Shown here: piece after piece, positions 12,119 to 21,505 of the stretch
Layout of the letters: each line of letters opens with the position of its first letter
How positions within the stretch are numbered: position 1 is the first letter of the stretch
Assembly: GCA_020632715.1 (NCBI GenBank)
Contig: JACKFA010000007.1
Location: 186,001-250,000 of the forward strand
Reading direction: 5' to 3'
Source: Deltaproteobacteria bacterium
Lineage (GTDB): Bacteria > Myxococcota_A > UBA9042 > PHBI01
Length of the DNA: 64,000 bases
Translations under genes and position numbers: made by a program
Notes under the pieces: generated by a model
Database searches by the model: none
What the model saw: only the letters and a program-made list of their open reading frames with translations
What the model was told of the DNA's origin: nothing

Positions 12119-12816
12119 CTACCCGACGAAGAGCTTTCGCAAAGCTGTCATCGCGGGACCAGGCTTCTCCTCCGCGAGGGACTGGATGCGCGTGAGCTCG
12201 CCCCGCGCGCGACATGCAGCGTCGATCAACGCCTTCTTGCCGTCGTGGTCGAGTCCTTCGGTCAGGTTGTTGCCGGATGCAGGATCGATCAGGGTGACCG
12301 GTGCGTCCGTGGCCTGGCCGCTCAGAACCAGCCGGCGCCGCTTGTCGTGATCGGCCGGACAATCGAAGAACCCGAACACGAGCTCATCGAGGGCAGGAAT
12401 CCTTCGAGCCCCGATGACGCGGTTCACGACGGCGGTCTCCAGCGCGAAAGAGCCGATCGGTGCGTTTCGGCCCCGGGCGCGGCGCCAGCCCTTCAGCAGG
12501 CGAACCGCGACGTCCACGTCGGGGGTCTTCGCTCGCGCAGCGTCGAGCCTCGCGGCGGTGTCGACGGGGAAGATCGGGATCCATTGACTCGTCGAGTGCT
12601 CCGCGATGAAGAGCCGTCCGAGGCTGTCGCGGTAGGCGGGGACGAGATCGACTCGAAGTCCCCGTGGGTGCGAACGCCGACGTGGGCGCGAAGGGCGTCT
12701 CGCTGCCGGCGCGGGTTGCATGTGTCGCAGCGCCCGCAGCGCTCTCCGTCGTCTGGGCAGCGCGCGATCTCGAGACTCGAGATGAACTCATCCATGGCCT
12801 GGCTGACTGTGGGCAT
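12119..12816 (-). pseudogene. CD-NTase-like nucleotidyltransferase with internal deletion and frameshift
   Basis: The start is in one frame from ATG 12816 (MPTVSQAMDEFISSLEI, then RRQRDALRAHV) and the end in another (RVDLVPAYRDSLG, from about 12660), followed by DVAVRLLKGWRRARG, a helix, and the tail LIDPASGNNLTEGL. This order matches bacterial cGAS/DncV-like nucleotidyltransferases. The catalytic GS...DxD segment, which should lie between RAHV and RVDLVP, is missing: only some 15 residues separate them, whereas several tens are expected. So an internal deletion with a frameshift has removed the active site. An unusual CxxCxxC cluster (GERCGRCDTC) precedes the junction. No CBASS effector gene is adjacent. 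Confidence 0.65.
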
Positions 12817-12963
12817 GGGCTTCTCCGAGTTGGGGGCCCAGCCTAGTAGTCGCGATCGAACTACAGGCAAGAACGACAGGTCTGGTCAACCATCAAGAGT
12901 GAAGCAACGCCTTCGCGGCGGCGAGGCCGCGGCTTGACGGCACAGTGCAGGAGGATGACGAAG

Positions 12964-14091
12964 GTGGATGAGATTCATGCGCCATCGCGCGGCGATGCGA
13001 AGCCATCTGGGAGTGAAGCCTTGACGTTGGCGGAGTGCATCGCTGCGGTGCGGGACGGCGACGACGCGCGCTACGACGCGGCAGAGCGCGAGCTCGCGCG
13101 GGGCGGGGCGAGCGTCGCGGAGGCGGTGCTGGCGGCCATCGCGAGCGTCACGTCGAAGGCGGCCGCGCGGAGGTTGGCGGACGTCGTCTGGGTGATGACG
13201 GACCCGGGCGTCGTCCCCGTGCTGGTGCGGGCGCTACGCGACGACAGCCTGAGCGAGGGCGTCCGCTCGAAGTTGCTGGACGTGGTGAGCCGCCTCGGGG
13301 GGGACGGCGTGTTCGAGCTCCTGAAGGCGCGTCTCGAGGCCGAGCCCGGTCGGTGGCGGTCCGTGGCGCGGCACCTGGGGCGCCTCGGCGACGCGCGCGG
13401 CGTGGCGCTCTTGCGGAGGCTGGTCCGAGAGAACCCGGCGACCGACGGGGACAGCGCTGAGGCCGTGGCGGAGGTGATCGTCGCGCTCGCGCGCCTCGGG
13501 GACTTCGACGAGGTGCGGATCGTCGAGGGGCTCACCCGTCATGGGAGCGTCGCGGTCAGGTTGGCGGCCGTCCGCGCGCTCTCGCACGCGGTTGGGCCGG
13601 ACACGCTCGCGACGCTTTCGAGCCTCCGGGGCGAGCCGTCGAGCGAGGTGCGGCTCCAGGCGCTGCGAGCCCTGTTCCTGCTCGGGTTGCCCGAGTGCGT
13701 CGAGCCTATCGCCGCGCTCACGCGCGACCCGGACGCCGCGCTCGCGAGCATCGCGATGGCGCGTCTCGAGGAGCTCACGGGGTCGAGCGACGTCGCCCTC
13801 GCGCGGGCTTGGGCGGCGCGGGTCGCGGGCGACGCGCGGTGTCGCCGGCGCGGGGAGCCCATCGACTACGGGCGGCTCGCCGAGGAGAGCCTCGCAGAGG
13901 GCGAGCGCGACGTCTCAGAGGAGCTCGAGATCCGGACGGGCGCGACGTTCGGGAGCGCGCTGCCGCCGCTCCTGCCGATGGACCCGGACGAGCAGGAGCG
14001 CCTCGCGAGGGCGTGGCGCGATCGCGAGCTGCCGCGCTTCGAGGTCGGCGGGCACTACCGGCACGGCTTCGCGGTGCGCGTCACGCCGTGA
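12964..14091 (+). CDS. HEAT-repeat protein between AbiE and pglZ
   Basis: The product is a soluble alpha-solenoid of about 375 residues with tandem HEAT-like helix pairs (for example VRLAAVRALSHAVG and VRLQALRALFLLGL) and no signal peptide. HEAT proteins act as protein-binding scaffolds; I know of no such gene as a standard BREX component. A GTG at 12964 lies 9 bp after AGGAGG; ATG 12955 touches that ribosome site and TTG 12934 lies upstream of it, so 12964 is preferred. Plus-strand orientation and closeness to pglZ suggest it belongs to the BREX transcription unit. After its stop (14089-14091) coding-like sequence continues in the next frame, which may be its true C-terminus. Confidence 0.7.
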   Translation: MDEIHAPSRGDAKPSGSEALTLAECIAAVRDGDDARYDAAERELARGGASVAEAVLAAIASVTSKAAARRLADVVWVMTDPGVVPVLVRALRDDSLSEGVRSKLLDVVSRLGGDGVFELLKARLEAEPGRWRSVARHLGRLGDARGVALLRRLVRENPATDGDSAEAVAEVIVALARLGDFDEVRIVEGLTRHGSVAVRLAAVRALSHAVGPDTLATLSSLRGEPSSEVRLQALRALFLLGLPECVEPIAALTRDPDAALASIAMARLEELTGSSDVALARAWAARVAGDARCRRRGEPIDYGRLAEESLAEGERDVSEELEIRTGATFGSALPPLLPMDPDEQERLARAWRDRELPRFEVGGHYRHGFAVRVTP

Positions 14092-14340
14092 TGGCGTCGC
14101 TGTCCGCGACGCCGCAGGCCCGCACGGGCTCGAGCTGCTCGCGCGCCGTGGTCAGGTCGCTCCCGCCGACGCGAGCGCACTTGACTACGTCGTCCAGGAC
14201 GACGACGAAGGAGGGAGCGAGGGCTCATGACGACTGCGATCTCGACCACGACGGACTCGACCCGAGGCGGCACGCGCGTCTCCGGCGCGCTCCTCTCGAC
14301 TCGGTCGCTCGGGACGGCGGGGTTCGCCCATGCGCGCTGA
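14092..14340 (+). other. Displaced reading frame after the HEAT gene plus overlapping mini-ORF
   Basis: From the HEAT stop to 14230, frame 2 reads DGVAVRDAAGPHGLELLARRG then a DYVVQDDDE acidic end, with mostly GC third positions, as if it were the HEAT protein's C-terminus after a one-base shift near 14085. Its stop overlaps an ATG (14227) opening a 37-residue frame (MTTAISTTTDSTRGGT) whose stop at 14338-14340 overlaps the pglZ start. The chain of overlaps resembles translational coupling. Whether the 37-residue peptide is made cannot be judged. Confidence 0.35.
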
Positions 14341-17233
14341 GCCGTTCGCCGGGCCCGTCTCCGCGGCGCTCGAGGCGGATCTCCGCGCCAACGTGCGGCG
14401 GCAGGGCGTGGTCGTCTGGCTCGACCTCGACGCCCACTACAGCGGCTTCGTCGACGCCCTCATGGCTCGGGACGACCTCCCCTACGAGGTGCGCGCCTTC
14501 CGCGGGAGCTACCTCGCGCTCATGCTCGCGCTCGAGGGGGTGGCCGGCGGCGTCGAGAAGGCGCCGCTCGTCGTACACCTGCCGGGGCTCAACGAGGAGA
14601 GCGTCCGCGACACCCCGATCTACGAGCTCTATCGCGCTGGCACGCGCTATCGGAAGGCGCTCGACACCCTCGTCACCGAGGCCGCCGCCGGGCGCGTGCG
14701 GCCCGAGCAGATCGAGGGCTTCAAGGCGCAGGCCGGGACGACCCTCGAGGCCGCCGACCTCTGGCTCGCGTCCCTCCTCGCCGGAGACGACGGCGGCCTC
14801 CCGACACGGCTCCGCGCGCTCTCCTCCACGACCCTCGTCGACGACCTGCTCGGAAAGCAGGAGATCACCGGGCTCATAGCGTTCGACGAGCACGCCCTGG
14901 CCGCGCTCGCCGAGCGCTTCGGAGTCCTCATGGGCCTCCCCGCGGACTGGCTCGTCGAGAGCGGGGCCGCCGGCAACCCGCGCGCCGAGGGCGCCGCCTT
15001 CCGCGCGGCGAGCTGGGCGCTCCGCGTCGAGTACGCGAACGACCTCACGCGGGACCCCGCCGACCCCGGCCTCACCAAGCTCCGCGCGCTCCCGAAGGCC
15101 GTCATCGACGCGTGCCGCGAGCTCGCCGCGCACCTCCGCGAGCGCCACGCGCCGTTCTACCAGCGCACCGCCGACGAGACCGAGGCCCTCCTCGGCGAGG
15201 AGGTCGACGTCGCGCGCGCCGAGGACCTCGGCAAGGTCGACACCTTCCGCTTCGAGGAGGACCGCGTCTATCTCGCCGCGCTCGCCGCGCTCGGCGCCGG
15301 CGACTGGGACGCCGCCGCGGCCTGGGCCGTCCTCCGCGTCGAGCCGAAGCCCGGCGCGCGCTCGTTCTGGCTCGGCGTCGAGCCGTCCCGCGTCCCGGCC
15401 TGGGAGCTCGTCCTCGACGCGGCTCGCCTCGGGCAGCGCGTCGCGGCGGCCGGCGAGCACCTCGGCGCCAAGCACGGGCTCGAGTCGGCCCTCGACGCCT
15501 ACGTCCAGCGCGGCGCCGCCGTCGACCAGGCGCACCGACGCCTCGAGCAGGCCCGCGCCGGGAAGCTCGTGCCGCAGCTGCCCCACTTCGCAGTGCTGCG
15601 CGGACGTCTCGACGGCGCGCGAGCCCACTGGCGGCGCTGGGCCGACACCTGGGCGCGCGACTTCAGCGCCCTCTGCCGCAGCGCGGGGTTCCTGCCGCCG
15701 CCCGCGCTCCAGCAGCGGACCCTCTTCGACGAGGTCGTCCGGCCGATGACCCAGGAGCCCGGCGTCACCGCGTTCTTCGTGGTCGACGCCCTCCGCTACG
15801 AGATGGGCGAGGAGCTCTACCGAGAGCTCGCGGGGACGCCGGCCACGACCGTCCAGCTCCGCGCGCGCTTCGCCGAGCTCCCGACGCTCACCGAGGTCGG
15901 GATGAACGTGCTCGCGCCGGTCGCCGCCCCGAGCGGGCGGCTCGCGCCGGCTCTCGAGGCGAGCGCGGGCGACGTCGAGAAGGTCAAGGGCTTCTCGACG
16001 GGCGAGTACCGTGTCCACGACCCGGCGACACGCCAGAAGGCGATGCACGCGCGGGTCGGCGGGGCGACATGCCCGTGGCTGACGCTCGACGAGGTGGAGA
16101 GCCGGGACGCGGCGTCGCTCAAGCGGGCCATCGCGCAGGCGCGGCTCGTCGTCGTCCACAGCCAGGAGATCGACGCCGCCGGGGAGAAGGGGCTCGGCCC
16201 GAAGGTCTTCGCGACCGTCCTCCGGCAGCTGCGGACGGCCTGGTCGCTCCTGCGGGACGCGGGCGTCCGCCGCTTCGTCATCACGAGCGACCACGGCTTC
16301 CTCCTCCTCGACGACGCCACGAACGTCGCGCTCGCGCACGGCCGCCGCATCGACCCGCACCGGCGCCACGTCTTCTCGCCAGTGGCGGCCGATCACGCCG
16401 GCGAGACGCGGGTCGCCTTGAGTGAGCTCGGCTATGAGGGCGCCACCGGCTACGTCATGTTCCCCGAGTCCCTCGCGGTGTTCGACACCGGCAAGCACCC
16501 GAGGACCTTCGTCCACGGCGGTAACAGCCTCGAGGAGCGCGTGATCCCCGTGCTCACGCTCGTCCACCGCGCGTCGGCCGGCGGGAGCCTCATCGCGTAT
16601 CGCGTCGTTGCGGAGCGTCGCGACGGCGTCGCGGGGATGCACTGTCTCTCCGTGCGCGTCGAGGTCGCGGCCCAGGGCGCCCTCGACTTCGGCGGCACGA
16701 AGACCGTCGAGCTCGCGCTCCGCGTGACCGAGGTGCCGGAGGTCGAGCCCGAGCTCTGCCAGGCCCGCGGGGGGCACGCGAAGATCGTCTCGGGCGCCGT
16801 GCAGGCCGCGGTGGGAGAGCCGTTCGAGCTCTTCTTCCGCCTCACGGGCGCGTCGGACGCGCGGGTCCTCGTGGAGGTCTACCACCCGAGCGCGACGCTG
16901 CAGGTGGCGCCGAGCGTGCCGGAGGCGCGCTTCGCGGTCACCGCGGTGGGCGGGCAGGCGAGGACCCCGGCGCAGACCGCGCCGACGGTCCAGGGAGCCG
17001 CGGCGACGGCGTGGCTCGAGAAGCTCGACGGCGCCGCGCAGACCGTGTTCTCGCACCTCCAGGCGCACGGCACGCTCACCGAGGACGAGGTGGCGAAGCT
17101 CCTCGGCGGCGCGCGGCAGGCGCGCAAGTTCGCGGTCCACTTCGAAGAGTTCGCGGCGCACGCGCCGTTCGTCACGCGCATCGACGTCGTCGGCGGGGTG
17201 AAGCGCTACACGCGCGAGGGAGGGAGCAAGTGA
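14330..17233 (+). CDS. pglZ: PglZ, alkaline-phosphatase-fold BREX protein
   Basis: PglZ is a core BREX protein with an alkaline phosphatase superfamily fold, needed for defence and methylation. The 967-residue product shows the N-terminal strand VVVWLDLDAHYSGFVDAL, the phosphatase-fold motifs FFVVDALRYEMGEEL (about residues 482-496) and FVITSDHGFLLLDD (about 647-660), and HGGNSLEERVIPVLTL (about 728-743), all typical of PglZ. It is full length and uninterrupted. The GTG start of brxD overlaps its stop, so pglZ, brxD and brxHI form a tightly coupled set. Length and partners fit PglZ of BREX types that end in brxD-brxHI (types 2 and 6). Confidence 0.93.
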   Translation: MRAEPFAGPVSAALEADLRANVRRQGVVVWLDLDAHYSGFVDALMARDDLPYEVRAFRGSYLALMLALEGVAGGVEKAPLVVHLPGLNEESVRDTPIYELYRAGTRYRKALDTLVTEAAAGRVRPEQIEGFKAQAGTTLEAADLWLASLLAGDDGGLPTRLRALSSTTLVDDLLGKQEITGLIAFDEHALAALAERFGVLMGLPADWLVESGAAGNPRAEGAAFRAASWALRVEYANDLTRDPADPGLTKLRALPKAVIDACRELAAHLRERHAPFYQRTADETEALLGEEVDVARAEDLGKVDTFRFEEDRVYLAALAALGAGDWDAAAAWAVLRVEPKPGARSFWLGVEPSRVPAWELVLDAARLGQRVAAAGEHLGAKHGLESALDAYVQRGAAVDQAHRRLEQARAGKLVPQLPHFAVLRGRLDGARAHWRRWADTWARDFSALCRSAGFLPPPALQQRTLFDEVVRPMTQEPGVTAFFVVDALRYEMGEELYRELAGTPATTVQLRARFAELPTLTEVGMNVLAPVAAPSGRLAPALEASAGDVEKVKGFSTGEYRVHDPATRQKAMHARVGGATCPWLTLDEVESRDAASLKRAIAQARLVVVHSQEIDAAGEKGLGPKVFATVLRQLRTAWSLLRDAGVRRFVITSDHGFLLLDDATNVALAHGRRIDPHRRHVFSPVAADHAGETRVALSELGYEGATGYVMFPESLAVFDTGKHPRTFVHGGNSLEERVIPVLTLVHRASAGGSLIAYRVVAERRDGVAGMHCLSVRVEVAAQGALDFGGTKTVELALRVTEVPEVEPELCQARGGHAKIVSGAVQAAVGEPFELFFRLTGASDARVLVEVYHPSATLQVAPSVPEARFAVTAVGGQARTPAQTAPTVQGAAATAWLEKLDGAAQTVFSHLQAHGTLTEDEVAKLLGGARQARKFAVHFEEFAAHAPFVTRIDVVGGVKRYTREGGSK

Positions 17234-18552
17234 GCACGTTGACCCCACGAGACGCGCGGCACGTGTTCGAGTCGCTCCGGAAGGGGCTCGTGCCCGAGCG
17301 CGGCATCGACGCGTTCGCGGTGGGCGTCGAGAAGCAGCGCGGCGAGATCCAGCGGCAGCTCGACCTCGCGGCGAGCGGGGAGGGGAGCATCAAGTTCCTC
17401 CGCGGCGGGTACGGCTGCGGGAAGACCTTCATGGCGCGGCTCGCGCTCCTCGACGCGCAGGCGCGCGGCTTCGCGACGAGCTTCGTCGTGGTGTCGGACA
17501 ACGACCTGAAGTTCCATCGCTTCGACGACGTGTACGGCAAGGTCGTGACCGAGCTCAGGACGGCGTCGTGCCCGCGCGGCGCCCTCGGCGACATCCTCGA
17601 CCGCTGGATAGGCCGCGTCGAGGAGGGGCTCGTCGCGGCCGGCGAGGACGACGAGGCGCCGGACTTCGACGACAAGGTGCGGCGGCGGCTCGACGGGGAC
17701 CTCGCGGCGCTCACGGGCGGGAAGGCGCCGCAGGACTTCGTGCGCGTCGTCCAGACGATCTTCGAGAAGAAGCAGGCGGGGGAGCTCGCCGAGGCCGGGG
17801 CGCTCATCTCGTGGCTCTGCGGGAGCGAGAACGTGGCGGCGTCGGCGAAGAAGGCGGCCGGCATCAAGGGCGACATCGGGAGCCGCGAGGCGCTCGACTA
17901 CCTGCGGGGCGTGCTCGAGATCGTGAAGGCGGCGGGCTATCGCGGGCTCGTGGTCGTCATCGACGAGGCCGAGACGATCCTGCGGATGCGCTCGGACTCG
18001 CGTCACAAGTCGCTGAACGGGATCCGGCAGATCGCGGACGCAGCGGGCTCTTATCCCGGGATGCTGTGGCTCGTGACGGGGACGCCCGACTTCTTCGACA
18101 CGCGACATGGGGTGGCGGGGCTCGCGCCGCTCCACGACCGGATCAAGTTCATGAAGCAGGGGCGCTTCGCGAGCCTGCGGCAGGCGCAGCTCGAGCTGAC
18201 GCCCTTCGACGCGGAGCGCCTGCGCGGGGTGGCGCTGCGGCTCCGCGAGGCGTTCCCGACTGACGAGCGTGGGCGGCTCGAGCAGGCCGTGAGCGGCGCG
18301 TTCATCGACCGGCTCGTGGCGGAGGTGACGCGCGGGTTCAAGGGGGACGTCGGGGTCGTGCCGCGGCAGTTCCTGCGGGAGTTCGTGACGCAGATGGACC
18401 TCGTCGACGAGAACGACGACTACGATCCCGCGCGGGAGTACGGCTTCGAGCCGACGGAGCTCCGGAGCGAGGAGCAGGACGCGATCGCCGGGGTGCGGGG
18501 GTCCGAGGACGGCGGCGGGAGCGACCTCGTCCCGGCGGAGGACGTCTGGTGA
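17230..18552 (+). CDS. brxD: BrxD, BREX ATP-binding protein
   Basis: This 440-residue AAA-type ATPase starts at a GTG whose last two bases begin the pglZ stop codon. It opens with TPRDARHVFESLRKGLVPERGIDAFAVG, a characteristic BrxD start, then Walker A GGYGCGKTF at about residues 58-66 and Walker B LVVVIDEAET at about 237-246. A sensor-like segment (LWLVTGTPDFFD) follows. BrxD occurs with BrxHI in BREX types 2 and 6; its precise biochemical role is not settled. The gene is intact, and its stop overlaps the brxHI GTG by two bases. Confidence 0.92.
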   Translation: MSTLTPRDARHVFESLRKGLVPERGIDAFAVGVEKQRGEIQRQLDLAASGEGSIKFLRGGYGCGKTFMARLALLDAQARGFATSFVVVSDNDLKFHRFDDVYGKVVTELRTASCPRGALGDILDRWIGRVEEGLVAAGEDDEAPDFDDKVRRRLDGDLAALTGGKAPQDFVRVVQTIFEKKQAGELAEAGALISWLCGSENVAASAKKAAGIKGDIGSREALDYLRGVLEIVKAAGYRGLVVVIDEAETILRMRSDSRHKSLNGIRQIADAAGSYPGMLWLVTGTPDFFDTRHGVAGLAPLHDRIKFMKQGRFASLRQAQLELTPFDAERLRGVALRLREAFPTDERGRLEQAVSGAFIDRLVAEVTRGFKGDVGVVPRQFLREFVTQMDLVDENDDYDPAREYGFEPTELRSEEQDAIAGVRGSEDGGGSDLVPAEDVW

Positions 18553-21277
18553 GCGTGTTCGCGCGCTTCGCACCTCGGCTCCAGGAGGCCATCGTCGCGC
18601 GGCTCGGCTGGTCGAGCCTGCGGCCCGTGCAGGAGGAGGCGGGTGCGGCGCTCCTCGACGGCGACAACGCGGTGGTGCTGGCGCCGACGGCGGGCGGGAA
18701 GACGGAGGCGTCGATGTTCCCGACGCTCTCGCGGCTCGTGGACGAGGCGCCCGAGGCGGTGGGGGCCATCTACATCGCGCCCATCAAGGCGCTCCTGAAC
18801 AACCAGGCGGAGCGGCTCGGGCTCTACACGGAGATGGTCGGGCTCCGGCGCTTCGTGTGGCACGGGGACACGGCGTCACACGACCGGAAGCGCTTCCTCG
18901 CGGAGCCGGCCGAGCTCTTGATGACGACGCCCGAGTCGCTCGAGGTGATGCTCGTGTCGCGTCGGGTCGACGCGGGGGCGCTCTTCGGAGACCTGCGGAC
19001 GGTGGTCATCGACGAGGTCCACGCGCTCGCGGGGAGCGATCGCGGCGCCCATTTGATGAGCGTCATCGAGAGGTTGGCGCGGCTTTCGCGGCACGATGTG
19101 CAGCGCGTCGGGCTCTCCGCGACGGTGGGGAACCCCGACGCCATCCTCGCCTGGCTCCAGGGGACGTCCGGGCGCGCCGGGCGCGTGGTGGATCCGCCGA
19201 AGGTGCCGGGGAGGCGGCAGCTGCTCGTGGTGCATCGGCCCGGGCTCGGGGAGATCGCGGCGGACGCGGCGCGGGTGGCGCGGGGCAGAAGAGCCTCTTC
19301 TTCTGCCAGTCGCGGGCGACGACCGAGGCGGTGGCCGAGCACATGCGGCGGGTCGGGACCGCGGTGTTCGTGCACCACAGCGCGGTGTCGCGCGAGGAGC
19401 GCGAGCTCGCGGAGGAGCGCTTCAACCGGGGGAGCGACGCGTGCATCGTGTGCACGTCGACGCTCGAGCTCGGGATCGACGTGGGAGATCTCGACCGGGT
19501 GCTGCAGGCCGAGGCGCCGGACACGGTGAGCTCGTTCCTGCAGCGGATGGGGAGGACGGGGCGGCGCGCGGGGCAGGTCGCGAACACGACGTTCTTCTGC
19601 GAGACGACCGAGGGGGTGCTGCAGGCGGTCGCGCTCGTGGAGCTCGCGAAGTCCGGATGGGTCGAATCGGTGCCAGTCGAGCGCCGTTGTTGGCCGGTTC
19701 TGATCCATCAGCTGCTCGCGATGGCGCTCGCGAGTGATGGGGTGACGTTCGAGGAGGCGTGGGCGCACCTGTCGCGCGTGCCGGACTTCGGCGACATCCA
19801 CCGGGCGGAGGCGGAGCGGCTCGTGAACTGGATGCTGCGCGACGGGGGCTCCGGCTCGCGTCGGGGGCGGCTCGTGCTCGGGCCGAAGGCGGAGCGGCGC
19901 TTCGGCCGGAAGAACTTCATGGAGCTGTTCGCGGTGTTCTCGAGCCCGAAGACGTACACCGTGCAGACGCCGAGCGGGCAGCCGCTCGGTACGCTGACGC
20001 AGGCGTTCGTGGACCGGCTCGTGGACGGCGTCAGCAGCTTCCTGCTCGGGGGGCGGCCGTGGGCGGTCCTGCGCGTGCAGCACGACGACCGGCGCGTGGT
20101 GGTGGAGCCGGCGCCGCGCGGGAGGCAGCCGACGTGGGGCGGTTTCCTGCCGCAGTTCCTGGGGTTCGAGGTGTGCCAGCGGATCCGCGCGCTCCTCGAG
20201 TCGGACGCGCCGGTGGGCTACCTGGACGAGGCGTCGGCGGCGCTGCTCGCGGAGCGCCGGGAGGCGATGCGCGAGGTGCTGACGGGGGGCGGCGGCGTCG
20301 AGGTCCTCGACGGGGAGATCCGCTGGTGGACGTTCGCGGGCGGGCGGATCAACGCCACGCTGCGGTATGCGCTCGAGGCGGTGGTGGGGTCGGACTGGAA
20401 GGTCATCCCCGACAACTTCGCGGTGAAGCTGCGCGGGGAGACGGTCGACGCGCGGCGCTTCGGAGAGGCGCTGGCGCGGCTCCGCGAGCTCGAGCTCTGG
20501 GAAGACGAGCGGCTCTGGGCCGAGGTCGCGGAGGGGCTGCCGAGCTATCGCTTGAGCAAGTTCCAGCCGTTGATGCCGCCGTGGGTCGAGCGAGAGGTGG
20601 TGGCGAGCTACCTGCTCGACGTGGCGGGAGCGTGGCGGTGGCTCTCGGGGAGCGACGCGGCGCTCGAGCGCGTGCCGGCGGGCGTGCGGCGGATGGCGGC
20701 GGGGGAGGAGAGCGAGGCGGCGCCTCCGTCGTCGGGGGCGCGGCCGTCGGCGCCACGGCTGCCGACGGAGCGTGAGAGACCGCTCGTGTGGGTCGACTCG
20801 GACGCCGGGCTCGCGGCGGCGGTGGCGGCGCTGCGGCGCGAGTCGGTGGTCGGGCTCGACGTGGAGACGACGCTCGGGACGCGGGCGCTGTGCCTCATCC
20901 AGCTCGCGGGCGAAGAGGTGACCTATCTCGTCGACGCGCTCGAGGTCACGGAGCTCGGCGCGCTCTCGGAGATCTTCGGGGACGCGACCATCGCGAAGCT
21001 CATCCACAACGCGCCGTTCGAGCGCGAGGTGCTCGGGCGCTACGGTCTCGAGCTCGCGGGGGTGGTGGACACGCTCCAGCTCTCGCGGGGTCGACGGGGG
21101 GCGGGGATAGACGGCGGGCACAGCCTGCGGGCGGTGTGCGAGCGCGAGCTCGGAGTCGTCCTCGACAAGACGGAGCAGGTGAGCGACTGGACCGACCGCC
21201 CGCTCAGCGAGGCGCAGGTGGCGTACGCGGCGACGGACGCCGAGGTGTTGCGCGCGCTGCACGGCGTGTTGGGCTGA
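18549..21277 (+). pseudogene. brxHI: BrxHI helicase fused to RNase D-like 3'-5' exonuclease, one frameshift
   Basis: The GTG start overlaps the brxD stop. The first frame carries the Lhr-like superfamily 2 helicase motifs APTAGGKT (about residues 44-51), VVIDEVHAL and GLSATVGNP. At the G-run 19282-19285 it slips, and frame 2 continues as QKSLFFCQSRATTEAV, through CTSTLELGIDVGDL and motif VI QRMGRTGRRAG. One more G would join them (GQKSLFF). After a Pro/Ala/Ser linker at about 20,690-20,790 a DEDDy exonuclease domain follows: GLDVETTLG (DxE), LIHNAPFEREVL, VDTLQLSRG and YAATDAEVL (YxxxD). BrxHI alone ends before that domain, so this is a fusion. The shift could be a sequencing error, slippage-based switching, or true loss. 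Confidence 0.85.
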
Positions 21278-21324
21278 GGCGCGGCGTGGATCCGCCCGGC
21301 CGGGCGGATGACTGAGGGGAACGG

Positions 21325-21489
21325 ATGGCGGAGCAATCGATCAGGCAGGCGCTGGCGACGATCCTGAGCGGCTACGCCGAGGCGAAGCGGAGCGAGCCGT
21401 TCGGTAAGGCAGCGCCGATGTGGGCGGCGTTTCAAGGCACGTCGCGTCGGCGGTCGCGGTCCTCGAGTCGCTGGGCCTGTAGGGGTTGA
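21325..21489 (+). pseudogene. Remnant of a DUF3578 (McrB N-terminal-like) gene
   Basis: A 54-residue frame starts MAEQSIRQALATILSGYAEA then KRSEPFGK, which resembles the start of MrcB/DUF3578-type restriction proteins, but stops soon after in Arg/Ser-rich noise. From about 21,435 another frame reads HVASAVAVLESLGL and stops at the TAG of 21480-21482, which looks like a displaced continuation or the tail of a gene. It lies 47 bp after brxHI on the same strand and marks the edge of the defence island. Family assignment is tentative because little is left. Confidence 0.4.
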
Positions 21490-21505
21490 CAGGTCGAACC
21501 GCACC

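Noticed and set aside
14225..17248. Minus-strand frame of about 1,000 codons opposite pglZ
   Set aside because: Antisense to pglZ, which has clear motifs. The antisense product is low-complexity Arg/Leu/Glu.
18824..21262. Minus-strand frame of about 800 codons opposite brxHI
   Set aside because: Antisense shadow of the helicase-exonuclease gene.
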